Positions 44,129 through 53,700 of a stretch of 64,000 bases of DNA are shown here, piece after piece; positions within the stretch are counted from its first letter, which is position 1; each line of letters starts with the position of its first letter. The notes under the pieces were generated by a model that had not been told where the DNA came from, searched no databases, and worked only from the letters and a program-made list of their open reading frames with translations. The translations under genes and the position numbers were made by a program. The DNA comes from Microlunatus panaciterrae (GTDB lineage: Bacteria; Actinomycetota; Actinomycetes; Propionibacteriales; Propionibacteriaceae): the NCBI RefSeq assembly GCF_016907535.1, contig NZ_JAFBCF010000001.1, positions 62,001-126,000 of the forward strand, in the 5' to 3' direction.

Positions 44129-45559
44129 ATGACCTCGATACTCGAGCCCATCACCGCCGGGCAGCCGTATGCCTACCGACGCGCCGAGCTGGTCGAGCCG
44201 GACTGGACCAGGCTGCCTGGCTGGCGAGACGTCACCACCGCGGAGTGGGAGGACGTCCAGTGGCAACGCGCCCATTGCGTCAAGACCGTCGGCCAGCTCC
44301 GCGCCGTCCTCGGCGACCTGGTTGACGACAGCTTCTTCGCCGACCTCGAGCGTGACCAGGCCGAACGGGCCACCATGTCGATGCTGGTACCACCGCAGAT
44401 GGTCAACACCATGGTCCCGCACGCGGTGCCCGACACGGAGGCGTTGCTGGCGGACCCGGTGCGTCGCTACATGCTCCCGGTCTTCTCCGACCGGCGAACC
44501 GACTGGCCGTCGCATCCCCACTCCAGCCGCGACTCCCTGCACGAGCACGACATGTGGGCCACCGAGGGCCTGACCCACCGTTACCCCACCAAGGTGCTGG
44601 CCGAGGTGCTGCCGACCTGCCCGCAGTACTGCGGCCACTGCACCCGGATGGACCTGGTCGGCAACTCCACCGCGCAGGTGTCCAAGCTCAAGTTCCTCGG
44701 CCGGCCCAACGACCGGCTCGATGCCATGCTCGCCTATCTGCGCCGGACCCCAGCCGTCCGCGACGTGGTGGTCTCCGGTGGCGACGTGGCGAACATGCCG
44801 TGGCCCCGGCTCGAGGCGTTCGTCGCTGCTCTGCTCGAGATCGAGAACATCCGTGACATTCGGTTGGCGACGAAGGCGCTGATGGGGTTGCCGCAGCACT
44901 GGTTGGGCGACGATCTCCGAGCCGGGATGGAACGGCTGGCCCGGACGGCGCGAGACCGGGGCGTGATGCTGGCCATCCACACCCACGTCAACGCGGCCCA
45001 GTCGGTCACGCCGCTGGTGGCACGGGCCAGCCGGGCGATGCTGGATGCCGGCGTGCGTGACATCCGCAACCAGGGGGTGCTGATGCGCGGCGTGAACGAC
45101 TCGTCCGAGCAGCTGCTCGACCTGTGCTTCGCCCTGCTCGACGGGGCGAACATCACTCCGTACTACTTCTACCTGTGCGACATGATCCCGTTCGCGGAGC
45201 ACTGGCGGCTCTCCGTCGCCGAGGCTCAACAGCTGCAGCACGCGATCCTCGGCTACTTGCCCGGTTTCGCCACCCCGCGGATCGTCTGCGATGTGCCGTT
45301 CGTCGGCAAGCGCTGGGTCCACCAGCTGTCCGAGTACGACCGTGCCCGCGGGATCTCCTACTGGCACAAGAACTACCGGACCGGCCTCGAGGTCAGCGAT
45401 CCGGACGCGCTCACTCGGGCCTACGAGTACTACGACCCGATCTACACGCTGCCTGCGGAGGGCCAGCAGTGGTGGGCGGCGCACACCGACGTCGATCTGG
45501 ACGCTGAGCTTCGGCGGGCCAACGCCTCCCGCGACGCAGCCTCGCGCCAGGCCGGCTGA
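44129..45559 (+). CDS. kamA: Lysine 2,3-aminomutase
   Basis: 476 residues from ATG 44129 with GGGAG six bases upstream. Radical SAM motif CPQYCGHC (C-x3-C-x2-C), preceded by THRYPTKVLAEVLP and followed by VVVSGGDVANMPW and HVNAAQSVTP; the PLP lysine region lies in DVPFVGKRWVHQL. It converts L-lysine to beta-lysine, the first step of the pathway completed by kamDE, kdd and kal. Longer frames start at 43976 but overlap the kdd control region. Convergent with the lrp gene, 24 bases between stops. Confidence 0.92.
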   Translation: MTSILEPITAGQPYAYRRAELVEPDWTRLPGWRDVTTAEWEDVQWQRAHCVKTVGQLRAVLGDLVDDSFFADLERDQAERATMSMLVPPQMVNTMVPHAVPDTEALLADPVRRYMLPVFSDRRTDWPSHPHSSRDSLHEHDMWATEGLTHRYPTKVLAEVLPTCPQYCGHCTRMDLVGNSTAQVSKLKFLGRPNDRLDAMLAYLRRTPAVRDVVVSGGDVANMPWPRLEAFVAALLEIENIRDIRLATKALMGLPQHWLGDDLRAGMERLARTARDRGVMLAIHTHVNAAQSVTPLVARASRAMLDAGVRDIRNQGVLMRGVNDSSEQLLDLCFALLDGANITPYYFYLCDMIPFAEHWRLSVAEAQQLQHAILGYLPGFATPRIVCDVPFVGKRWVHQLSEYDRARGISYWHKNYRTGLEVSDPDALTRAYEYYDPIYTLPAEGQQWWAAHTDVDLDAELRRANASRDAASRQAG

Positions 45560-45583
45560 GCCGGCTCGCCGAGGACACGGCTG

Positions 45584-46024
45584 TCAGATCGCCGGGGGCC
45601 GGTCCTCGTACGGCGTGGACAAGACGATGGTGCTCTGGGTGGACACGCCCCCGACAGCGCGGATCCGGGCCAGCAGCACCTCCAGCGCGGCGGTGTTGGC
45701 CACCTGCACCTTGAGCAGGTAGTTGGCGTCGCCGGCCACCGAGTAGCAGGAGACGATCTCATCGATCTCCCGCAGCCGCTCGGGATGGTCGTCCGGCTGA
45801 TTGGGCTCGAACGGCTTGATGCTGATGAACGCGGTCAGCTCAAGGCCGATCGCCTCCGGCGCGACCCGGGCGTGGTAGCCCTTGATCGCGCCACGCTGCT
45901 CGAGTCGGCGGACCCGCTGCTGCGCCGCTGAGGTGGACAGGCCCGTCTCCTTGCCGATGTCCGTGTACGACATGCGACCGTCCCTGGCGAGCAATCCAAG
46001 AATGCGACGATCCAGCTTTTCCAT
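45584..46024 (-). CDS. Lrp/AsnC-family regulator
   Basis: 146 residues from ATG 46024. Winged helix-turn-helix at 1-60 (LDRRILGLLARDGRMSYTDI, GLSTSAAQQRVRRLEQRGAI) and the ligand-binding RAM domain after it (GLELTAFISIKP, VAGDANYLLKVQVANTAALE). Lrp proteins sense amino acids. Placed at the end of kamA, it is the likely lysine-responsive regulator of the kdd/kamA region. Its start is only 25 bases from the divergent exonuclease start, and that gap carries the same inverted-repeat motif as the kdd/kamA gap. Confidence 0.9.
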   Translation of the reverse strand: MEKLDRRILGLLARDGRMSYTDIGKETGLSTSAAQQRVRRLEQRGAIKGYHARVAPEAIGLELTAFISIKPFEPNQPDDHPERLREIDEIVSCYSVAGDANYLLKVQVANTAALEVLLARIRAVGGVSTQSTIVLSTPYEDRPPAI

Positions 46025-46025
46025 G

Positions 46026-46051
46026 GCGCAATCGTGCCAGTATTCGTGCGT
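46026..46051. promoter_or_regulatory. Second copy of the candidate Lrp operator
   Basis: GCGCA-N16-TGCGT (46026-46051) containing TATTCGTGCGT, matching the kdd/kamA site. It lies between the divergent lrp and exonuclease starts, so would give autoregulation. Confidence 0.4.
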
Positions 46052-47012
46052 GGACTCCTCCCGACTTCTTCTTTTGGACACAGCATCGTTGTATTTCCGG
46101 GCTTTCTACGGCATGCCCGACTCGCTGCGCTCACCGGACGGCAAACCGGTCAATGCGGTCCGTGGTCTGCTCGACTTCATCGCCCGGTTGGTCGAGGACT
46201 ATCAGCCCACGCACCTCGCCTGCTGTTGGGACAACGACTGGCGGCCGGAGTGGCGGGTGGAGCTGATCCCGACGTACAAGACCCATCGGGTGGCGGCCGG
46301 GGTCAGCCCGGTCAGCACCGACGGTCGTGCGGTGGCCGAGGAGGCTCCGGACGCGCTGGCACGGCAGGTGCCCTGGATCGTCGAGACTCTGCAGGCGCTC
46401 GGCGTGGCGATCGTCGGTGCGGACGGTTACGAGGCGGACGACGTGATCGGCACGCTGGCGACCCGAGCAGACATGCCGGTCGACATCGTCACCGGTGACC
46501 GGGATCTGTTCCAGCTGGTCGACGACGCCCGTCAGGTCCGGATCCTCTACACCGCCAGGGGGATGAGCAATCTCGAGTCGGTCACCGATGACTGGGTGCG
46601 GAGCAAATACGGCGTCTCCCCCGCCGCGTACGTCCCGTTCGCCACTCTGCGCGGAGACACCTCCGACGGACTGCCTGGTGTGGCCGGTATCGGCGAGAAG
46701 ACGGCGGCCGGTCTGTTGGAGCGGTACGGCGACCTCGAGGGGATTCTCGCCGCTGCCAGCGACCCCGCGTCGGCGGTCAGCGGCGGAGTGCGGGCGAAGC
46801 TGGCGGCCGGCATCGACTACCTGGCCGTCGCCCCGACGGTGGTCGCCGTCGTGCGTGACCTCGACCTGTCGGTGGGACTCGATGACCTGCGGATGCCCGC
46901 AGCGCCGCCGGATCCGGAGGTGTTCACCCGACTCGCCGAGTCCCTGGGCCTGGGCGGCAGCGCGACCCGGGTGCTCGCCGCGCTGGCTGCCCGTACCAGC
47001 CGGAGTGACTGA
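46050..47012 (+). CDS. 5'-3' exonuclease (Pol I N-terminal-domain-like)
   Basis: 320 residues from GTG 46050. PIN/FLAP-type nuclease: LLLLDTASLYFRAFYG, ADGYEADDVIGTLATRA, IVTGDRDLFQLVDD, then the helix-hairpin-helix GDTSDGLPGVAGIGEKTAAG. These supply the acidic metal-binding residues. The stand-alone form, separate from polymerase I, is common in actinobacteria and probably removes RNA primers or flaps. No ribosome site and the close divergent lrp suggest a leaderless transcript. The stop overlaps the pabB start by 8 bases. Confidence 0.88.
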   Translation: MDSSRLLLLDTASLYFRAFYGMPDSLRSPDGKPVNAVRGLLDFIARLVEDYQPTHLACCWDNDWRPEWRVELIPTYKTHRVAAGVSPVSTDGRAVAEEAPDALARQVPWIVETLQALGVAIVGADGYEADDVIGTLATRADMPVDIVTGDRDLFQLVDDARQVRILYTARGMSNLESVTDDWVRSKYGVSPAAYVPFATLRGDTSDGLPGVAGIGEKTAAGLLERYGDLEGILAAASDPASAVSGGVRAKLAAGIDYLAVAPTVVAVVRDLDLSVGLDDLRMPAAPPDPEVFTRLAESLGLGGSATRVLAALAARTSRSD

Positions 47013-49101
47013 ACAGGCGCGGTTGCCCGGTCCGGCCCGGCCGTGGTCGGTGCCGCTCGGCTCCGCCCTGCCGCCGACCGAGGTGCTCGCCCGGCTGCGG
47101 GCCGAGGACCAGCCCGCGTGCCTTTGGGGCAACTGGTTCGAGGGCGCACCGCTGATCGCTCGACGCCCCTTGCGGTGGCTGGCTGCCGGCGAGGACCCTA
47201 TCGAGGCTGTCGGCGAGCTCCCCTCAGTCCCGCCAGGTGCTGGTGCAGGCGGAGTCGCGACAGGGCGTGGCCCTGCGCTGCTGGGCGGGGGGTGGATCGG
47301 CAGCATCGGCTTCGACCCTGGCAGCTCGCTGCTCGGCTTCTACGACGCGGTGCTGCGCCTCGACCCCAGTCAGGGCTGGGTGTTCGAGACGCTCGGGCTC
47401 CCGGGCCGGGAAGCGACGATGGAGCGGGAGCTGTTGTCCTGGCGCACCCTGCTCTCCGCAGCCGGTGCCACCCCAACAACAACGTCGACCCCGGCCGCCC
47501 GCTGGCGAGTGGGCACCTTCGGAGCGGTGCTGCCCGGCTGGAGCGTCCGGGAGGGATACCTGGCTGCGGTCGAGGAGGCGATCGGTCAGATCCGGCGAGG
47601 TGACTACTACCAGGTGAACATCTGTACCCGGTTGCGGACGTCGTACGAGGGCGACCCGTTGTCGCTGTTCGCTGCCACGGCCGCCGAGCTGCGCCCCGGC
47701 CTGGGCGGGTTCATCGGCACCGCGGATCGGGCCGTGGTCAGCCTGTCGCCGGAGCTGTTTCTTCGGGTCCGCGGCCGCGGGGTGGTGTCCGCGCCGATCA
47801 AGGGCACCGCGCCCCGACGGTCGGGAGAGGTGGACTCGCCCCTGCTGCGGGCGTCCGCCAAGGATGCGGCGGAGAACATCATGATCGTTGACCTGGTGCG
47901 CAACGACCTGTCGCGGGTCTGCAGCCCCGGAACGGTGGTGGTCGACGACCTGCTCGCGGTGGAGCCCCATCCGGGGGTCTGGCACCTGGTTTCAACCGTC
48001 AGCGGCGAGCTCGCCGACGGGATGGGTCTGTCCCAGCTGCTGCGCGCCACCTTCCCGCCGGGTTCGGTCACCGGCGCCCCCAAGTCGTCCGCGCTCGAGG
48101 GGATCGCTCGGTTGGAGCCGGTGCGGCGGCGGGCGTACACCGGGGCGTTCGGCATGGTCAGCCCGATCGCAGGCTCCGAGTTCAGTGTCCTGATCCGCAG
48201 CTTCGAGCTCGAGGCGGGGCAGCTCGACCTCGGAGTCGGCGGCGGGATCACGGTCGACTCGGTGCCGATGCTGGAGTGGCGCGAGTGCCTACACAAGGCG
48301 CAGCCGCTGGTCGCGGCGGCCGGTTCGACGCTCGCCAGCGAGCTGTCGCCGGTGCCGGCTGACCCGACGCCGGAGCAGCTGTCCGGCGGCATCTTCGAGA
48401 GCCTGCTGGCGTACGGACCGAACGTGCTGCGGCTGTCGGACCACCTGGCCCGGCTGGAGCGGTCCTGTCGTGAGCTGTGGCGCACCGGGATCCCCGAGAC
48501 GTTGGCCACCGACGTCCGGGCCGCGGCCGCCCGGGGGCGGCCCGAGCGGCGGCAGCGGATCCGGGTGCGAGCCCTGCCCGACTCCACCGGGACGGTCGGG
48601 TTCAGCGTGACGTCGTCCGAGCTCGGCCCGCGGACCCGCTCGTCAGCGGTGGTCATCACCTCACGCCCGGACCCCCTGTGGCGGCACAAGTGGAACGACC
48701 GGAGCGTGCTGGAGGCGGCCGAGGCCACGGCAGCGGCGGCCGGCGCCCTGCCGCTGTTCGTCGCCCAGGACGGGACGGTGCTGGAGACGACGCGCGGCAA
48801 CATCGTCTGGCTGACCCCCGACCGGGTTGTCGTCACTCCCCCGCTGCGCGACGACCTGCTGCCCGGTGTCACCCGCAGGGCCCTGCTCGACCTGCTGCCC
48901 CGGCTCGGCCTGGAGCATCGGATCGCCCCCGGCAGCATCGACGACCTGCGGGCCGCCCGTGCCGCGTACTGGACCTCCGCGCTCAGTGGCGTGGTCATCA
49001 TCGACCACCTCGACGGCCGCCCGCTGCCTGTCGATGAGGCGCTGGCTGACCGGCTGAACGCAGCGCTTGGCTTCATCGACCGTGCGGGCGATGCCGCGTG
49101 A
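47005..49101 (+). CDS. Aminodeoxychorismate synthase component I / 4-amino-4-deoxychorismate lyase fusion
   Basis: 698 residues from GTG 47005. Residues about 1-440 are a PabB chorismate-binding domain: GDYYQVNICTRL, SPELFLRVRGR, the ADCS-type active site APIKGTAPR with its lysine, IMIVDLVRNDLSRV, GSVTGAPKSSA and YTGAFG. Residues 450-698 are a PabC-type PLP lyase: GGIFESLLAYGPNVLRLSDHL, the PLP lysine in LWRHKWNDRS, and LETTRGNIVWLTPD. The fusion makes 4-aminobenzoate from chorismate for folate; the glutamine amidotransferase PabA is not in the window. It overlaps the exonuclease gene by 8 bases. Confidence 0.9.
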   Translation: MTEQARLPGPARPWSVPLGSALPPTEVLARLRAEDQPACLWGNWFEGAPLIARRPLRWLAAGEDPIEAVGELPSVPPGAGAGGVATGRGPALLGGGWIGSIGFDPGSSLLGFYDAVLRLDPSQGWVFETLGLPGREATMERELLSWRTLLSAAGATPTTTSTPAARWRVGTFGAVLPGWSVREGYLAAVEEAIGQIRRGDYYQVNICTRLRTSYEGDPLSLFAATAAELRPGLGGFIGTADRAVVSLSPELFLRVRGRGVVSAPIKGTAPRRSGEVDSPLLRASAKDAAENIMIVDLVRNDLSRVCSPGTVVVDDLLAVEPHPGVWHLVSTVSGELADGMGLSQLLRATFPPGSVTGAPKSSALEGIARLEPVRRRAYTGAFGMVSPIAGSEFSVLIRSFELEAGQLDLGVGGGITVDSVPMLEWRECLHKAQPLVAAAGSTLASELSPVPADPTPEQLSGGIFESLLAYGPNVLRLSDHLARLERSCRELWRTGIPETLATDVRAAAARGRPERRQRIRVRALPDSTGTVGFSVTSSELGPRTRSSAVVITSRPDPLWRHKWNDRSVLEAAEATAAAAGALPLFVAQDGTVLETTRGNIVWLTPDRVVVTPPLRDDLLPGVTRRALLDLLPRLGLEHRIAPGSIDDLRAARAAYWTSALSGVVIIDHLDGRPLPVDEALADRLNAALGFIDRAGDAA

Positions 49102-49153
49102 CCCCTCCGGCCCGAGATCGCGTACGGCAGCGAGGCCCGTACGGACGAAGCAC

Positions 49154-49222
49154 GGGAAACTGTCACTGAGCCAGGGAAATCTGCCCCGTCACGTGACAGT
49201 TTCCCAAGTCGACTTGGGAAAC
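49154..49222. terminator. Overlapping hairpins between convergent genes
   Basis: GGGAAACTGTCAC (49154-49166) pairs with GTGACAGTTTCCC (49193-49205). A 24-base perfect palindrome (49199-49222; left half GTTTCCCAAGTC) uses part of the same right arm. Only one of the two can form at a time. Probably a bidirectional terminator for pabB and the minus-strand TagF-like gene. Confidence 0.7.
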
Positions 49223-49244
49223 CGACACACGCACCCCCCGCACC

Positions 49245-50771
49245 TCAGGAGGGGAGGCCGATGACCTCTCGGGCGGCCCGCAGGAAGGGCTCGTCGTCGC
49301 CGGGATGCTGGCCCAGGTAGTAGTGGGCGATGTCCACCCGTCGGTGCGCCATCGGGTCGGCGCCGAGCAGATCGTCCAGCGCGCGGCCGAGCACCTGGGT
49401 GGAGCGCGGACCGACCAGGTCGTCGATCTTCATCAGGTACGCCGCGCCGGTGGTCGGGAACCGCTCGTGGGCGCAGCCGTACTCGACCCCGGGCGGCAGC
49501 ACCACGGCATACGGCTTCAGGGTCGCGAAATAGTCGACTAGCACACTGCCGATGTCGGTGATGCAGGCGTCGGAGTCGTCGAAGGCGTCGCTGATCGGGA
49601 CGCCGCGCCCCTCGGTCGCCAGCACGTGCCGCCGTCCGGACGACGTACGGTCCGAGGTGAGCAGCGTGTCGACCTCGGCGATGGTGGCTCGCTCAGCCCG
49701 CCCCAGCCAGCTGAACGGGTGGGGACGGAAGATCACCTCGACCCCTCGGGCGATCAGTGCGGCGGCCAGCACCTCGGCGGCGGGGAGGAAGCTGAGGTTG
49801 GTGTTCGCGTTGTACCCGCGCCAGGTCGGCGCCAGCAGCACCCGCGGGACGGCGACCTCGTTGATCGCCCGGTCGGCCTTGGCGATGCCCGCGAGCTGCG
49901 GTCGGCCGACCTCGACGATCTTCTGCGGCGGGATCACGACCCCGTTCGCCGGATACCGGTCCACCGCGGCCCGACCTGCGACGAAGATCCGGTCGAACAT
50001 GGCATGACCCGGGTGGGCGGACAGCTCCTTGTCGGAGTCGCCGTGTCCGAGATAGACGTGGGTGAGGTTGCGGTACAGCACGAACGGCGTGTTCTGGGCG
50101 ACCATGTTGACGTAGAAGACGGCCGAGCCGACAGCGACACAGTCGAGGTCGGCGTTCTCCGGACAGCACACGATCGGTGCGTCGGTGACCTTGCGGGTAG
50201 CTGCCACCGCCTCAACGTGCCGGACCACCACCAGATAGGGCACCCGAAGCCGTTCCAACAACGGCACCCACATCGCCAGCTGATAGCTGGCGTCGTTACG
50301 CCGACCGGTGTAGAGCAGGAACCGTGGTCCCCAAGCCTCCAGGGCCGACCGGATCCGGGCCCGGTCGGCCCCGCGCGACCGGATCCGAAGAAAGCCCAGG
50401 CCAGCCGTCAGGACCAGGGCGATCGCGCCGAGAACCCCCACGCCGAGCAGCACCGCAGGAACCGCGAAGGCGGCCGCCAGGGCGACAGCGATGATCAGCA
50501 CGCCCACTCCGAACCGGATCCAGCGGGCAGGGGGCGGTGGCGCCGGGGCGGCATAGCCGGCCAGCCCGTAGGCCCGCAGCGCGGTGGCCCGCCCGACCAG
50601 CTCGAGCGCCGGAACCGCCAGCACGGCGAGCCCGACAACGACCGAGACGAACCAGACGAGCAGGCCCGGCTGCCGCGGTGCCGCAACGAGCGCCACCAGC
50701 AGCCCCAAGCCGAGGGCCAGCGGGAGCTGCGGGCCCAGAGCCCGCAGAGCGCGACGGATCACCTCAGGCAT
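49245..50771 (-). CDS. TagF-like CDP-glycerol glycerophosphotransferase-family protein
   Basis: 508 residues from ATG 50771. Three or four membrane segments in the first 130 residues precede a GT-B TagF-like domain. Conserved elements: YTGRRNDASYQLAMWVPLL, LTHVYLGHGDSDKELS, LAPTWRGYNANT, VIFRPHPFSW and DIGSVLVDYFATLKPY. The two histidines equivalent to the catalytic ones of TagF (in GHGDS and RPHPF) are kept. It overlaps the larger upstream gene by 8 bases. The substrate may be CDP-glycerol or another CDP-polyol; a wall teichoic-acid-like polymer is the probable product. Confidence 0.8.
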   Translation of the reverse strand: MPEVIRRALRALGPQLPLALGLGLLVALVAAPRQPGLLVWFVSVVVGLAVLAVPALELVGRATALRAYGLAGYAAPAPPPPARWIRFGVGVLIIAVALAAAFAVPAVLLGVGVLGAIALVLTAGLGFLRIRSRGADRARIRSALEAWGPRFLLYTGRRNDASYQLAMWVPLLERLRVPYLVVVRHVEAVAATRKVTDAPIVCCPENADLDCVAVGSAVFYVNMVAQNTPFVLYRNLTHVYLGHGDSDKELSAHPGHAMFDRIFVAGRAAVDRYPANGVVIPPQKIVEVGRPQLAGIAKADRAINEVAVPRVLLAPTWRGYNANTNLSFLPAAEVLAAALIARGVEVIFRPHPFSWLGRAERATIAEVDTLLTSDRTSSGRRHVLATEGRGVPISDAFDDSDACITDIGSVLVDYFATLKPYAVVLPPGVEYGCAHERFPTTGAAYLMKIDDLVGPRSTQVLGRALDDLLGADPMAHRRVDIAHYYLGQHPGDDEPFLRAAREVIGLPS

Positions 50772-53700
50772 GCTGGTCCACCGGCTGGTCGATGACCGTG
50801 AGTGCGGCGTCGACGAACCCCTGGGCGTACCCATCGGCCGGGAAGTCCCCCAGATAGTAGACCCTGGTCTCGTCCCTGACTCCGGCCAGCGGATCGGTTC
50901 CCAGCAGCAGGTCCAGGGCGTCGGCCAGGTTGGCCAGGTCCTCCCGGATCACGTAGGCGGCCCGTGCCGCCGGAGCCTCCTGCAGCAGCTGCTCCGGGCT
51001 GCGGCCGACGGAGACCATCGCAAACGGCTTGCCTGACTTCAGATAGTCCGAGACGACGGCGGAGACGTCGCTGACCATGGCATCGGAGAGGTTGAAGCAC
51101 TCCTCCACCGTCAGCTCGCGCTCGGCCGCGTCCCCGAAGACGTGCTCGCGTCCGGTCTGGGCACGGTCCTCCGCCAGCAGCCGGCCGATCTCCTCGACCA
51201 GCGCCCGGCTCTGCGGGAACCGGTAGTTGAACGGGTGAGCCCGGAACACCACCCGGACGCGGCGGTCCAGCAGTGCCTGGACGATCCGGCGACCCTGCGG
51301 CAGCGAGTAGACCGCGGCGTCGGCGTAGGGACCCTGCCAGGTCGGCGCGTACAGGACGGTCGGCGCACTTATCTCACGGATGGCCGCCCGTGCCGGCGTG
51401 ATCACCTCGACCTGCGGCCGGCCGACGATCCGGAACTTCTCCCGGGGGATCTCGACTCCGTGCCGGGCATACCGGTCGATCCCGGCCTGCCCGGCCGCGA
51501 AGATCAGGTCATAGATGGCGTGCACCGGGTTGTAGCAGGCGGGTTTCTCCGAGTCGCCGTGGTTCAGCCAGATGTGGGTCAGCTCCCGGCGCTCGACGAA
51601 ATGTGTGTTGCGCACCGCGTTGTTCACATAGAACGCCACCCGCAGCGACGGCACGACGACGTCCTCCAGACTGCGCAGGGTGGGGCGCTGGATCACGGGT
51701 ACGTCGGTCAGTGAAGCCACCTCACGCAGCATCGGGACGCTGCGCACGACGATGATGAACGGCCGTCCGATCCGCCGGAGGTAGGGCAGCCACATGCCGA
51801 TCTGGTAGGCGGCCCCGACCGTCGAGGAGAAGTACACGGCGAACTGCGGGGCATAGTCGATCAGCGCCGGACGCAGCCGGGCCTCCGCGTCCACCACCCG
51901 ATAGACCCGGACGGTTGAGCGGACCTGGGGCTCGACGAACAACGCGAACGGCACCAGGGCCAGGGCGAACCACACCACCGGCGCGTCCACCAGCGCCAGC
52001 ACCCATCCCAACGCCAGCACCGCCCAGTGCACCAGCGGCAGCAGTGGCAGCGATCGCGGCGTCGACACGGAGACGTTCAGACCAGGCAGGCCGGAAGCCT
52101 CCAGCCCCTTGCGGCCCCAGCCGTCGGCGACCACTTGCTCGGCTGTGGTGGCGAAGAGCAGCAGGCAGACAGCCGAGATGGTCCAGCCCGAGGGTCCGTG
52201 CCGGGTGAAGAGCTCCGTCCCGATGCTCAGCACCAGCACGCTGCGGGCGATGTCGAAGGAGCCGACCAGGCCGATCCGGCGATCGGACCGGGACAGGTCC
52301 CGCCGGTGCGCCACCGCCATCAGCGCGATCGACAGCCATCCCAGCAGCCCGGCCAGCACCGCGGGTCCCTGCAGCATCGCCACCGCCAGGCTGAGCAGTG
52401 CCGTTCCGGTGACCACCAGCGCCCGGGCCACGAAGGCCACGTCCCGCCGGAGGCCGGACCGGTCGGCCGCGGCTGCAGTCCCGACCGCCTCCTCGGTCTG
52501 CTCGGTCTGCTCCGCGGGATGTGGTGGAAGCTCACTGACCCGGCGGACCGCCTGTACGAAGGCCTCGGCGTAGCCTTCGGCCGGGAAGTCGCCGAGATAG
52601 TCGACCCGGATCGCCCTCCGTCGAGAGGCCGCCGGGTCGGGCCCGAGCAGGTCGTCCAGGACCCGCGCCAGGTTTCCCAGCCGCGAGTCGACCACGTAGG
52701 CGGCCCGAGCGATCGGGTACTCCTCGACGAAGACGGCCGGATCTGTCGGCACCGCCACCATCGCGAACGGCTTGCCCGAGAACAGGTAGTCAGAGACGAC
52801 GCTGGAGACGTCGGAGACCATCGCGTCGGAGGCGTTGAAGCAGTCGAGGATGCCGCGCTCGGTCTCGGCTGCGGCACCCCAGAGATGACGCCTCCCGGTG
52901 CGCTCCGCATCGATGGCCAGCATCTGCTGGATCCGGGTGATCACGGCCGCGTCGTCGGGGAAGGAGTAGCTGAACGGGTGCGGCCGGAAGATCACCGTCG
53001 CCTCGCGGGCCAGCAACTCGGAAACGATCCGCTCGCCCACCGGCAGGGAGTACAGCAGGGTCTCCTCGACGTGACCCCGCCAGGTGGGGGCGTAGAGCAC
53101 GGTCGGCCGCTCGACCTCCGCGATCGGGCCGACGGCAGGCTGGACGTCCTCCACCTGCGGCCGGCCGACGATCTCGAACTTGTCCGCCGGGATGTTGACG
53201 CCGTGAGCGGCGTAGCGCCGAGTGGCTGCCGGTCCGGCGGCGAAGATCTTGTCGTACATGGCGTGCGTCGGGTTGTAGGACGGCGGCTTGTCGGAGTCGC
53301 CGTGACCGAGATACACGTGGGTGAGCTGGGTGTAGCGGATGAAGGCCCCATTGCCCGAGGAGGCGTTCACATAGAACGCGGCCCGCAGGGACGGGGTGAC
53401 CACATCGTCCAGGTCGCCCAACCGGCGCCGGACCACCACCGGCACGTCGGTCAGCTTCGCCAACGCCTCGGCGGGCACCCGGTCGCGGGTGACGATGACG
53501 AAGCGACGCCCGGCGCGCTGGAGATACGGCAGCCACATCGCGACCTGGTACGACGCGTCGTCAGGACGGGAGGTGTAGACGACGAACTCCGGGTCGAAGG
53601 CGGCCAGCGCCGGCCCGATCTCGGCCTCGAGGCGTCGTCCGCGCAGCAGCCGGTCCCGGCCCGCCCACGCGAGCAGTCCAGCCGGGATCAGTGACAGTAG

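Noticed and set aside
52027-53694. 555-residue plus-strand frame
   Set aside because: Antisense shadow of the double TagF-like gene.
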